A stretch of DNA of 6,620 bases from Oscillospiraceae bacterium (GTDB lineage: Bacteria; Bacillota; Clostridia; Oscillospirales; Ruminococcaceae). The position numbers and the translations under genes were made by a program. Below, in pieces: positions 1 to 6,496 of the stretch; position 1 is the stretch's first letter; the number at the start of each line of letters is the position of its first letter. A model generated the notes under the pieces. That model searched no databases. It saw only the letters and a program-made list of their open reading frames with translations, and had not been told where the DNA came from. The stretch covers positions 1 to 6,620 of the forward strand of contig JAGPHI010000048.1 in assembly GCA_018055565.1 (NCBI GenBank), read 5' to 3'.

Positions 1-19
1 AGATGTGTCTAACAGACAA
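1..19. other. Tn5 mosaic-end (tagmentation adapter)-like sequence at the window edge
   Basis: Bases 1-19 match the 19-base Tn5 mosaic end used in Nextera-type libraries (AGATGTGTATAAGAGACAG) at 16 of 19 positions, starting exactly at base 1; mismatches are at 9, 13 and 19. The residues encoded here (DVSNR) do not resemble the glycine-rich stretch I would expect before QSTEFAL in CopA, and homology resumes at about base 17. An uncorrected adapter remnant at a contig end is the simplest reading. Native mobile-element origin is unlikely, as no transposase is near. Confidence 0.6.
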
Positions 20-1405
20 AGCACCGAGTTTGCGCTTTCGGTCGGTATTGCGGTATTGGTAATTTCCTGCCCTTGTGCATTGGGCCTTGCAACACCCGTT
101 GCTATTATGGTGGGCACGGGTAAAGGCGCCGAAAACGGCATTTTGATTAAATCGGGCGAGGCATTGCAGCTGGCGTGCACCGTCAATACGGTTGTGCTTG
201 ATAAAACAGGCACAATTACCGAGGGCAAGCCCCGCGTTACGGATGTATTACCGCGCGAAAACACTTTACGCGAAACGCTTTTGCAATTAGCGGCAAGCGT
301 GGAAACCGCCAGCGAGCATCCGCTTGCCCATGCGATTATGGCCGAAAACACTTTGCCGCTTTTGCCTGCGCAAAGCTTTCGTGCCGTGCCCGGAAAAGGT
401 GTGGCAGCTACAATTACGGGCAAAACGATACGCGCGGGCAACGAAGCCTTTTTAAAGGAAGAGGGCACACAGCTTACAGCACAGCAGGCAAGTTTGGCCG
501 CACGCTTTGCAGATGAGGGCAAAACGCCGCTGCTGTTTGCGGATGAAACAGGCTTTCTGGGCATCATTGCCGTGGCGGATACCATTAAAAAAACCAGCGC
601 CGAAGCCATCCAAAACCTTGCAAAGCTGGGTGTGGATGTTATGATGCTTACAGGCGATAACGAGCGCACGGCAAAAGCAGTGCAAAAGCAGCTTGGCATC
701 GGCAGCGTGAGAGCGGGCATTTTGCCCGATGGCAAAGAAAAAGAGATTGTTAAGCTGCAAACACAGGGCAAGCGCGTGGCGATGATTGGCGATGGTGTCA
801 ACGATGCGCCTGCGCTTGCAAGAGCCGATGTGGGTATTGCTATTGGCGCCGGCACAGATATTGCAATTGAAAGCGCCGATATCGTGCTGATACGTAGCGA
901 TTTGCGCGACGCAGTAACCGCAATACGCCTTTCGCGCGCGGTGCTGCGCAATATTAAGCAAAATTTGTTTTGGGCGTTTTTTTATAACAGCATCGGCATC
1001 CCGCTTGCTGCGGGGGTTTTATATCCGATGCTGGGGCTAAAGCTTAGCCCCATGTTTGCCGCTGCCGCTATGAGCCTTTCCAGCGTGTGCGTGGTGCTAA
1101 ATGCGCTGCGTTTGCGCACATTTAAAGCAAGTTTTATCAACGAAAATGCGGCAAATCAACCGCCCACAAAAGAAAAGGAGAGAAAGAAAATGGAAACAGT
1201 AATCATGACAATTGAAGGTATGAGCTGCGGGCATTGCTCTGCACGTGTAGAAGCCGCTTTAAACGCTATTGCAAGCGTCAGCGCCACAGTAAACCTTGCA
1301 GAGAACACAGCCACCATAACCCTTGCAGAATCTGTGCAGGATAGCGCGCTGAAAGATGCGGTAGAAAAGGCAGGCTATCCTGTAACGGGCATTACCCGCC
1401 AATAA
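2..1405 (+). CDS. copA: Cu(I)-exporting P1B-1 ATPase CopA with C-terminal HMA domain, 5' partial
   Basis: This is the C-terminal part of a copper-exporting ATPase, which pumps Cu(I) out across the cytoplasmic membrane using ATP. Residues are counted from the GTG at base 5, which is not a real start. Visible in order are the membrane metal site CPC (22-24), the phosphorylated aspartate D66 in DKTGT, the HP motif SEHP (103-106) that helps bind ATP, TGDN (216-219), and the hinge GDGVNDAP (262-269). The last two helices carry YN (327-328) and MSLSS (356-360). CPC, YN and MxxSS together are the known Cu(I) signature. A charged linker then leads into an HMA domain from about residue 396, with the Cys pair C408 and C411. 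The N-terminal HMA domain(s) and the first membrane helices lie outside the window. The first 19 bases resemble a library adapter, so genuine coding sequence probably begins near base 17-20. csoR follows after 39 bases. Confidence 0.95.
   Translation, partial: DVSNRQSTEFALSVGIAVLVISCPCALGLATPVAIMVGTGKGAENGILIKSGEALQLACTVNTVVLDKTGTITEGKPRVTDVLPRENTLRETLLQLAASVETASEHPLAHAIMAENTLPLLPAQSFRAVPGKGVAATITGKTIRAGNEAFLKEEGTQLTAQQASLAARFADEGKTPLLFADETGFLGIIAVADTIKKTSAEAIQNLAKLGVDVMMLTGDNERTAKAVQKQLGIGSVRAGILPDGKEKEIVKLQTQGKRVAMIGDGVNDAPALARADVGIAIGAGTDIAIESADIVLIRSDLRDAVTAIRLSRAVLRNIKQNLFWAFFYNSIGIPLAAGVLYPMLGLKLSPMFAAAAMSLSSVCVVLNALRLRTFKASFINENAANQPPTKEKERKKMETVIMTIEGMSCGHCSARVEAALNAIASVSATVNLAENTATITLAESVQDSALKDAVEKAGYPVTGITRQ
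1173..1192 (+). promoter_or_regulatory. Internal Shine-Dalgarno and ATG inside copA
   Basis: AAAAGGAG at 1173-1180 is followed after 9 bases by ATG at 1190-1192, in the copA frame. It sits in an unbroken purine run (1168-1190) that encodes the KEKERKK linker between the ATPase and the HMA domain. Strength and spacing are as good as those of the ordinary gene starts in this window. A lysine- and glutamate-rich linker could by itself produce such a purine run, so function is an inference. Confidence 0.5.
1190..1405 (+). CDS. Possible nested CopZ-like copper chaperone made from an internal start in copA
   Basis: An in-frame ATG at 1190 lies 9 bases after a strong Shine-Dalgarno, AAAAGGAG (1173-1180). 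Initiation there would give a free 71-residue protein that is exactly the HMA domain: [11 protein letters not shown] near the start, with metal-binding Cys13 and Cys16, and the length typical of stand-alone CopZ chaperones. CopZ carries Cu(I) to CopA and to copper regulators in the cytoplasm. No stop codon separates this segment from the ATPase, so the domain is also translated as a C-terminal fusion. Two readings are possible: both products are made, or a once separate copZ gene has merged with copA and the old ribosome site now only encodes the lysine- and glutamate-rich linker. The sequence alone cannot decide. Escherichia coli copA is a known precedent for two products, there by frameshifting. 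Confidence 0.5.
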   Translation: METVIMTIEGMSCGHCSARVEAALNAIASVSATVNLAENTATITLAESVQDSALKDAVEKAGYPVTGITRQ

Positions 1406-1444
1406 CGCACCCTGCAATACGGTTTTTCAAGAAAGGAATATGAC

Positions 1445-1708
1445 ATGCAAGCAGATAAAGAGCAGGTGTGCCGCCTGATAAAAACGGCGCGCGGGCAGTT
1501 GGATGGCATTCTTGCTATGATAGAGGCCGATCGGTATTGTATTGATATCTCTAATCAATTGCTGGCTACGCAGTCGCTACTGGGCAAAGCAAACAAAGAA
1601 GTGCTGAAAGCACACATTTTTTCCTGCGTACAGTCGGCTTTTACCGAGGGCAATGCCGAAGAAAAAATCAATGAAGTGCTTGCCATTGTAGACAAGCTGG
1701 GGAAATAG
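1445..1708 (+). CDS. csoR: CsoR-family copper-sensing transcriptional repressor
   Basis: An 87-residue all-helical regulator of the CsoR/RcnR/FrmR (DUF156) family. Members bind operator DNA as tetramers and release it when metal binds. The Cu(I) ligand set of CsoR (Cys, His, Cys) can be assigned to C32 in the YCIDI motif, H57 and C61, with the usual three-residue gap in HIFSC. The conserved RGQLDGI stretch (16-22) lies in the first helix. An additional cysteine, C9, lies outside this set. The start is the ATG at 1445, preceded by AAAGGA (1432-1437) at 7 bases. The gene follows copA by 39 bases with no promoter visible between, so it is probably cotranscribed and would repress its own operon from an operator upstream of the window. 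The Cys-His-Cys set and the copA neighbour favour copper over nickel, cobalt or formaldehyde sensing. Confidence 0.88.
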   Translation: MQADKEQVCRLIKTARGQLDGILAMIEADRYCIDISNQLLATQSLLGKANKEVLKAHIFSCVQSAFTEGNAEEKINEVLAIVDKLGK

Positions 1709-1710
1709 CC

Positions 1711-2814
1711 ATGAAAGAGAAAGTCGCTCAAAAATTGCGCTTTAAACGCGGCTATGGCGTTTATGTATGGCTTGCGGCGCTGCTTGCTTTCTTCCTTTTA
1801 TTTCAATTATGTAAAAACAATATGTCGGTGATGGATTTTTTCACCCGATATATTACAGCCCCTTATAAACAATTTGTGGGCAGCATCATGGCCGTTTTGC
1901 CGTTTTCTGTAGCTGAATGGCTTTGCTGCGCGCTGGTAATTGGCTGCATAACGTATGTTATAATAACGATAAAACGCATTATTGCTGCAAAAGGGCACAG
2001 AGCTGAAAAGGTGTTTCACTTTGCACTGACGGTACTGTGCATTCCGCTTACGGTTTACGCCGGGTTTACCGCTTTATGGGGCGCAAACTATTATACGCAA
2101 AGCTTTGAAAGCCGCAGCGGCCTTGTAGCCGCGCCGGTTTCCGTGCAGCAGCTTTACGATACTACCGCGCTTTTTGCGCAAATGGCCAATGACGCCGCCG
2201 CAAAAACGGCGCGCGATGAAAACGGCCTTTTTGCAGGCAAGCAAGACGAAATTTTTGCAAAAAGTAAAACGCTGTATCGCCCGCTGGAAGAGGAATATCC
2301 CTTTTTAAAAGGGGCAGAGCTTGGCGCAAAACCCATGCTTTTATCCGAAGTGATGAGCATTATGAATTATACGGGTTTTTATTTTCCCTTTACGGGCGAA
2401 TCCAATATCAATATTTATGAACCTGCGGCATTTATGCCCTCTACGATAGCGCACGAAATTGCGCATCAGCGCGGCATTGCGCCCGAGCAAACGGCCAATT
2501 TTCTCAGTGTGCGCGCCTGTGCGCTGTCGCAGGATGTCAATTATCAATATTCCGGTTATTTGCTGGGATATGTGCATCTGTCTAACGCCTTGTATGCCGC
2601 CGATTATTCGCTTTGGTGCAATGTGGCGCAAAGCCTTTCGCCGCTTGTAGTGGCAGATCTTGAGCACAATCGCCAGTACTGGCAAAAATACGAATCGCCT
2701 GTGGCAGACGCGGTGGACGCTACTTATTCAGAATTTTTAAAAAGTTACGACCAAGAGCTTGGCTCGAAAAGCTATGGTGCTGTGGTGGATTTATTGGTGG
2801 CGTATTACGCATAG
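1711..2814 (+). CDS. DUF3810 family membrane protein, putative zinc metallopeptidase
   Basis: A 367-residue protein recognised as the DUF3810 family, whose function is not established. The short basic N-terminus is followed by three hydrophobic segments (about residues 17-34, 66-87 and 101-122), ending in WGANYY, a family hallmark. The C-terminal two thirds would then lie on one side of the membrane, probably outside. It carries GESNINIYEP and the zinc-protease motif HEIAH (248-252) in TIAHEIAHQRG. As I recall the family, this motif is usually followed by an acidic stretch like EDEANF; here it reads EQTANF (259-264), so one glutamate is replaced by T261. The start ATG is 2 bases after the csoR stop, with GGGG (1699-1702) inside the end of csoR as its likely ribosome site. 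This implies translational coupling and one transcript with copA and csoR. Any role in copper handling is conjecture from position. Confidence 0.85.
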   Translation: MKEKVAQKLRFKRGYGVYVWLAALLAFFLLFQLCKNNMSVMDFFTRYITAPYKQFVGSIMAVLPFSVAEWLCCALVIGCITYVIITIKRIIAAKGHRAEKVFHFALTVLCIPLTVYAGFTALWGANYYTQSFESRSGLVAAPVSVQQLYDTTALFAQMANDAAAKTARDENGLFAGKQDEIFAKSKTLYRPLEEEYPFLKGAELGAKPMLLSEVMSIMNYTGFYFPFTGESNINIYEPAAFMPSTIAHEIAHQRGIAPEQTANFLSVRACALSQDVNYQYSGYLLGYVHLSNALYAADYSLWCNVAQSLSPLVVADLEHNRQYWQKYESPVADAVDATYSEFLKSYDQELGSKSYGAVVDLLVAYYA

Positions 2815-2825
2815 CATGTACAAAA

Positions 2826-2866
2826 AAGCCCGTTACATTGCGCATATCGTGCAATGTAACGGGCTT
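2826..2866 (-). terminator. Intrinsic terminator of comM, between convergent genes
   Basis: A perfect 16-bp inverted repeat (2826-2841 with 2851-2866) begins 14 bases beyond the comM stop. A G-T and a C-G pair extend it, leaving a 5-base loop at 2844-2848. Read on the minus strand, the stem runs straight into a six-T run (complement of the A-run 2822-2827), the classic form of a Rho-independent terminator. On the plus strand only AACATTTGTT follows, so it would be a weaker terminator for the DUF3810 operon, though the hairpin could still protect that transcript's 3' end. Confidence 0.88.
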
Positions 2867-2880
2867 AACATTTGTTATAA

Positions 2881-4410
2881 TTAAACTGTGTACCAATATT
2901 TTCTATCCATATTGCGATACTGCACGGCTTCGCTGACATGCTGCGTGTCAATACTTTCACTGCCATCTAAATCGGCGATTGTGCGGCTTACTTTCAGCAC
3001 ACGGTCATATGCTCTGGCCGAAAGCCCCATGCGTTCAAATGCCAGCTTTAACAGCTTGTCTGCGCCTTTGGTTAGGCGGCATACGCGGCGCAACATCGCG
3101 CTGGGAATTTGCGCATTACAGGTGATGGAGGTGCCCGCAAAGCGCTTTTGCTGCACGCTGCGCGCTTTTGCCACGCGCATGGCAATATCTGCGCTGCATT
3201 CGCCTTCGGCTTCGCTTGAAATATCGGCATACTCCACAGGCGGCACCTCAACGTGCAAATCAATGCGGTCCAATAGCGGGCCGGAAATGCGCTGCAAATA
3301 ACGGTCTATCGCACTTTGTGTACAGGTGCAAGCGCGTGTTGGGTGGCCAAAATATCCGCAAGGGCAGGGGTTCATTGCGGCAATCAGCATCATACGGCAC
3401 GGAAAGCATGCGCTGCCCGCAACGCGGCTCACGGTGACAACGCCGTCCTCTACAGGCTGGCGCAAAATTTCCAGTGCATCTCGATGAAACTCCGGCAGCT
3501 CATCTAAAAATAAAACGCCATTGTGTGCAAGGCTAATTTCGCCGGGGCGCGGCAGCGCGCCGCCGCCCGAAAGCCCCGTGGCGCTAACCGAGTGATGCGG
3601 CGAACGAAATGGCCGCTGTGTAATTAGCCCCACGCCTTTTTTCATATTGCCCGCCACTGAATAAATCTTGGTGGTTTCCATCGCTTCCTCGCGCGAGAGG
3701 GGCGGCAAAATGCCGGGCAGGCGCTTTGCAAGCATGCTTTTTCCTGTGCCGGGCGAGCCGATCATCAAAAGATTGTGCCCGCCTGCGGCGGCAATTTCCA
3801 GCGCACGCTTTGCCTCCGGCTGCCCGCGCACATCGGAGAAATCCAGTGCCTCCTGTATTGCTTGCGCGGCAAATTCCAGCACTGGCACGCGCTGCAAAAG
3901 CGTTTCGCCCGCAAGGTGCGCCACCACTTGTTTTACGTTTTCAACCGCATAAATTTCAATGTTTTCCACAGCCGAGGCTTCCAGCGCGTTTTCGGCGGGC
4001 AAAAACACCGCCTTAATGCCAGCCGCCGCAGCAGCTATCGTCATGGGCAAAATGCCGTTTACGCCGCGCACGCTGCCATCCAGCGACAATTCGCCCATAA
4101 AGGCCCAATCCTGCGGCAAGGCTTTAATTTGCTCGCTGGCGGCAAGCAGCGCCAAAAGCACAGGCAAATCGTAAACTGGGCCCGTTTTTTTTATGTCCGC
4201 AGGCGCAAGATTCACAGTAATGCGGCTGACAGGCCATGTAAAATTCAGGTTTTTCAGCGCGCTGCGCACGCGGTCGGTGGCTTCTTTTACTGCATTATCA
4301 GGCAGCCCCACAATCGCAAATTGCGGCAAACCGCCGCTGATATCCGCTTCCACGCTGACGCAAAAGCCCTCTAGCGCAAACACGCCCATGCTTTGCACCT
4401 TTGCAAACAT
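2881..4410 (-). CDS. comM: YifB/ComM family Mg-chelatase-like AAA+ ATPase
   Basis: A complete 509-residue protein, the usual family length. The N-terminal lon-protease-like YifB domain is recognisable by GLPDNAVKEATDRVRSA and by VNLAPADIKKTGPVYDLP. The AAA+ core has Walker A GSPGTGKS (218-225), RPFRSPHHSVS, Walker B VLFLDE (299-304), the sensor Asn347 in AAMNPCPCG, and PLLDRID with R382. Four cysteines (349, 351, 361, 363) in the NPCPCG...CTC stretch are typical of the family. A C-terminal Mg-chelatase-type helical domain ends the protein. ComM is known in transformable bacteria as a hexameric helicase that promotes branch migration when incoming DNA recombines; the role in Clostridia is less studied. 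I chose ATG at 4410 because MFAKV matches the family N-terminus. GTG codons at 4416 and 4419 are alternatives giving up to 512 residues. No strong ribosome site is seen, only GGTGG just upstream of the ATG. Confidence 0.93.
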   Translation of the reverse strand: MFAKVQSMGVFALEGFCVSVEADISGGLPQFAIVGLPDNAVKEATDRVRSALKNLNFTWPVSRITVNLAPADIKKTGPVYDLPVLLALLAASEQIKALPQDWAFMGELSLDGSVRGVNGILPMTIAAAAAGIKAVFLPAENALEASAVENIEIYAVENVKQVVAHLAGETLLQRVPVLEFAAQAIQEALDFSDVRGQPEAKRALEIAAAGGHNLLMIGSPGTGKSMLAKRLPGILPPLSREEAMETTKIYSVAGNMKKGVGLITQRPFRSPHHSVSATGLSGGGALPRPGEISLAHNGVLFLDELPEFHRDALEILRQPVEDGVVTVSRVAGSACFPCRMMLIAAMNPCPCGYFGHPTRACTCTQSAIDRYLQRISGPLLDRIDLHVEVPPVEYADISSEAEGECSADIAMRVAKARSVQQKRFAGTSITCNAQIPSAMLRRVCRLTKGADKLLKLAFERMGLSARAYDRVLKVSRTIADLDGSESIDTQHVSEAVQYRNMDRKYWYTV

Positions 4411-4441
4411 CGCCACCACTCATTTCTGAAAATATAGTACA

Positions 4442-4470
4442 ATAGTAGCATTTTAACCGCGTTTTTGCAA
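4442..4470 (-). promoter_or_regulatory. Predicted sigma-70-type promoter for comM
   Basis: Read on the minus strand: a -35 TTGCAA (4465-4470), a 17-base spacer, and a -10 TACTAT (4442-4447) preceded by TGC, which makes an extended -10. A second TACTAT lies 8 bases further on (4434-4439) as a direct repeat. Transcription would start about 25 bases before the comM ATG. The hexamers are imperfect matches, so this is a prediction from spacing and position. Confidence 0.45.
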
Positions 4471-4496
4471 TGCGGTAATTGTGCGCATGCGCAAAA
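4463..4496. repeat. Imperfect inverted repeat containing a 12-bp palindrome, between divergent promoters
   Basis: TTTTGC-A-ATGCG (4463-4474) pairs with CGCAT-GC-GCAAAA (4484-4496), an 11-pair stem with a 1x2 internal loop. Its right half contains the perfect 12-bp palindrome TGCGCATGCGCA (4482-4493). The left half overlaps the proposed comM -35 box. It may be a protein-binding site or only a chance stem; no known operator was recognised. Confidence 0.4.
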
Positions 4497-4509
4497 GCAC
4501 GAAAGTGGA

Positions 4510-4538
4510 TTGATTATTGTCTTAAAATGTTGTAAAAT
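4510..4538 (+). promoter_or_regulatory. Predicted promoter for the glycan operon
   Basis: TTGATT (4510-4515), a 17-base spacer and TAAAAT (4533-4538) match the vegetative consensus at four and five of six positions. Transcription would start near 4545, leaving an untranslated leader of about 75 bases that contains an inverted repeat. Other weak -10-like hexamers (TATAAA at 4551, TATGAT at 4565) occur in the same AT-rich stretch, so the exact promoter is uncertain. Confidence 0.4.
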
Positions 4539-4549
4539 AAGCATACTGT

Positions 4550-4567
4550 ATATAAAACTGTTTATAT
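4550..4567. repeat. Perfect inverted repeat in the leader of the glycan operon
   Basis: ATATAAA (4550-4556) and TTTATAT (4561-4567) are exact inverted copies separated by ACTG. The repeat lies just downstream of the predicted -10 box and around the expected transcription start, a common place for a repressor operator. As RNA it would be a weak all-AU hairpin and is not a convincing terminator. Confidence 0.4.
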
Positions 4568-4608
4568 GATAATTTGCAGAAAAGGTGCTTTAACTCAAAC
4601 TTAAAGCT

Positions 4609-4622
4609 AGGTGATGATATTG
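4609..4622 (+). promoter_or_regulatory. Ribosome binding site that favours a TTG start
   Basis: AGGTGAT (4609-4615) complements the extended anti-Shine-Dalgarno of 16S rRNA. It overlaps the GTG at 4611 and the ATG at 4614, so neither can be served by it. The TTG at 4620 lies 8 bases after the GG core, a normal spacing. No other ribosome site is seen upstream of the GTG or ATG. Confidence 0.55.
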
Positions 4623-6485
4623 TCTACGCGTCTTTCGGATTTTGCCCAGCGCTTTCGAAAACAAATTTTGATTGCGTTTGATATTTTTGTGGTATCCTTT
4701 TCCTATATGCTGCCGTGGATTATGATTCAAGGGCGCACCTCGTTTACCCGCTACAATAGTGTTTTGTGGGCAAGCTGTTTCTTTTTTGTATGCTGTTATG
4801 AGATTATTTATGGTTTAATGGGCATGTACGACAGCCTTTGGCGCTACGCTGAAATTGTGGAATTTTTTCGCCTTTGCGTGGCATCCATCACGGCTGTAGC
4901 CATCTTTGTGGTGGGCAGTTATACGATGTTTAATGAAACTGCGGTGCCCATTCCGGTTTATTTTTTAAGCGCCATGTTTGCTTCGGCACTCACGCTGTAC
5001 TCGCGCTTAACGTATCGAATGTATCGCAATACAACCATTAAAACAAAAGGCAAGGCGCGCAGACGCGTGATGATTATCGGCGCAGGTGATGCGGCCTCCA
5101 CGCTTTTGCACGAAACCTTTAAAAACAAATCGCAAGATATGAACATTATCTGCTGCGTGGACGACGCCAAAGAAAAGGTGGGGCGCTCCATCATGGGCGT
5201 GGAGATTATGGGCACCACCGAGGATATCCCCGAAATTGTTGAGCGCTGCGAAATTGAAACCATCTTGCTTGCCATTCCAACACTGGACGATAGCAACAAG
5301 AAACGCATTTTAAGCATTTGCAATAAAACAAAGTGTAATTTACGCATTTTGCCGGATATTGTAAAACTGATTGCCGATGGCAAAGATTTGCTCTCGCGCG
5401 TGCGTGACGTGCGCGTGGAGGATTTGCTTGGGCGCGATGAAATCGAACTGACAGACCTTACAAGCTCGCTTATAACGGGCAAAACTGTGATGGTTACGGG
5501 CGGCGGCGGGTCGATCGGCTCCGAGCTTTGCCGGCAAATTGCCTCTTGCAACCCGCAGCAGCTGATTATTGTGGACATTTACGAAAACAGCGCATATTCG
5601 GTGCAACAGGAGCTTGTGCGTGCATATGGCAAAAGCTTGAATCTAGCTGTGCGCATTGCGTCGGTGCGCGATTCAAAAAAGGTGGACGCGCTTTTTGAGA
5701 AATTTCGGCCCAATGTGGTGTTCCATGCGGCCGCGCATAAGCACGTGCCTTTGATGGAGGACGCGCCGGAAGAAGCCGTGAAAAACAACGTATTCGGCAC
5801 CTACAATGTGGCGATGGCTGCCGAAAAATACGGCACCGAGCGCTTTGTGCTGATTTCCTCGGATAAAGCCGTAAACCCCACAAATGTAATGGGGGCAACC
5901 AAACGTGTATGCGAAATGATTGTGCAGTGTTTGGCGCAAAAAAGCAAAACAAGCTTTGTTGCGGTGCGCTTTGGCAATGTGCTTGGCTCAAACGGCTCGG
6001 TGCTGCCGCTGTTTAAAGAGCAAATTGCTGCGGGCGGCCCGCTTACCGTAACGCATCCCGATATCGTGCGCTATTTTATGACAATTCCCGAGGCCGTGCG
6101 CCTTGTATTAGAGGCGGGCTCTATGGGCAAGGGCGGCGATATTTTTGTTTTGGATATGGGCGCACCAGTGAAAATTTTGGAGCTTGCCGAAAACTTGATT
6201 AAGCTTTCGGGTTTTATCCCATACCGAGATATTGAAATCAAATTTACCGGTTTGCGTCCGGGCGAAAAGCTATATGAAGAGCTTTTGATGGATGAAGAGG
6301 GGATACAGCAAACGGCCAATCGCAAAATTTATGTTGGCGCACCCTTAAAGCTGAACAAAAACACCTTTTTTGATCATTTAAGCGCCTTAAAAGAAATTGC
6401 TTACAGCAATAACAGCGAAAATTTGGTGCAGGCACTGATTGATATGGTGCCAACATTTCATCACCAAACGCACGAGTACGATTAA
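4620..6485 (+). CDS. Membrane-bound UDP-GlcNAc 4,6-dehydratase-type protein (PglF/CapD/WbpM family)
   Basis: A 621-residue polysaccharide-biosynthesis protein, full length for the family. Four membrane helices (about 16-36, 47-66, 83-103, 110-128) are followed by a first Rossmann-like domain with GAGDAA (154-159). A catalytic extended short-chain dehydrogenase domain comes next, with the NAD-binding TGGGGSIGSE (293-302), SSDKA (413-417), VMGATK (423-428) and GLRPGEKLYEELL from 544. Met424 replaces the usual active-site Tyr of the YxxxK motif, as in Campylobacter PglF, where Asp and Lys of the TDK motif do catalysis; D415 and K416 match these. Such enzymes turn UDP-GlcNAc into the 4-keto-6-deoxy sugar used for bacillosamine or FucNAc-type sugars; the exact substrate is inferred. 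The start is taken as TTG 4620; ATG 4614 and GTG 4611 are alternatives. The next gene, 11 bases on, is a sugar transferase, so this opens a glycan operon. Confidence 0.9.
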   Translation: MSTRLSDFAQRFRKQILIAFDIFVVSFSYMLPWIMIQGRTSFTRYNSVLWASCFFFVCCYEIIYGLMGMYDSLWRYAEIVEFFRLCVASITAVAIFVVGSYTMFNETAVPIPVYFLSAMFASALTLYSRLTYRMYRNTTIKTKGKARRRVMIIGAGDAASTLLHETFKNKSQDMNIICCVDDAKEKVGRSIMGVEIMGTTEDIPEIVERCEIETILLAIPTLDDSNKKRILSICNKTKCNLRILPDIVKLIADGKDLLSRVRDVRVEDLLGRDEIELTDLTSSLITGKTVMVTGGGGSIGSELCRQIASCNPQQLIIVDIYENSAYSVQQELVRAYGKSLNLAVRIASVRDSKKVDALFEKFRPNVVFHAAAHKHVPLMEDAPEEAVKNNVFGTYNVAMAAEKYGTERFVLISSDKAVNPTNVMGATKRVCEMIVQCLAQKSKTSFVAVRFGNVLGSNGSVLPLFKEQIAAGGPLTVTHPDIVRYFMTIPEAVRLVLEAGSMGKGGDIFVLDMGAPVKILELAENLIKLSGFIPYRDIEIKFTGLRPGEKLYEELLMDEEGIQQTANRKIYVGAPLKLNKNTFFDHLSALKEIAYSNNSENLVQALIDMVPTFHHQTHEYD

Positions 6486-6496
6486 GGAGAAAAGGC

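Noticed and set aside
5..7. GTG at base 5 as the start of the copA product
   Set aside because: The reading frame is open to the window edge, and the protein lacks the N-terminal half of a P-type ATPase. The codon also lies in the adapter-like stretch.
452..961. Minus-strand open frame of 169 codons inside copA
   Set aside because: It is antisense to strongly conserved ATPase motifs, its cysteine- and histidine-rich translation resembles no family, and it has no convincing ribosome site. It is a shadow frame.
1168..1190. Purine run in copA as a frameshift (slippery) site
   Set aside because: The HMA domain is already in frame with the ATPase, so no shift is needed. No downstream stem or pseudoknot was evident.
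3775..4374. Plus-strand open frame of 199 codons opposite comM
   Set aside because: It is antisense to the conserved N-terminal and Walker A region of comM, and its translation looks like an antisense frame. No promoter or ribosome site was recognised.
4498..4507. CAC-GAAA-GTG mini hairpin in the divergent region
   Set aside because: Three pairs with a GNRA-like loop is too short to be distinguished from chance.
4545..4610. Riboswitch or T-box in the leader of the glycan operon
   Set aside because: The leader is only about 65-75 bases and AT-rich, with no terminator-antiterminator pair and no recognisable aptamer core.
4958..5578. Minus-strand open frame of 206 codons inside the dehydratase gene
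   Set aside because: The serine-rich, low-complexity translation is typical of an antisense frame, and the plus-strand frame has clear family motifs.
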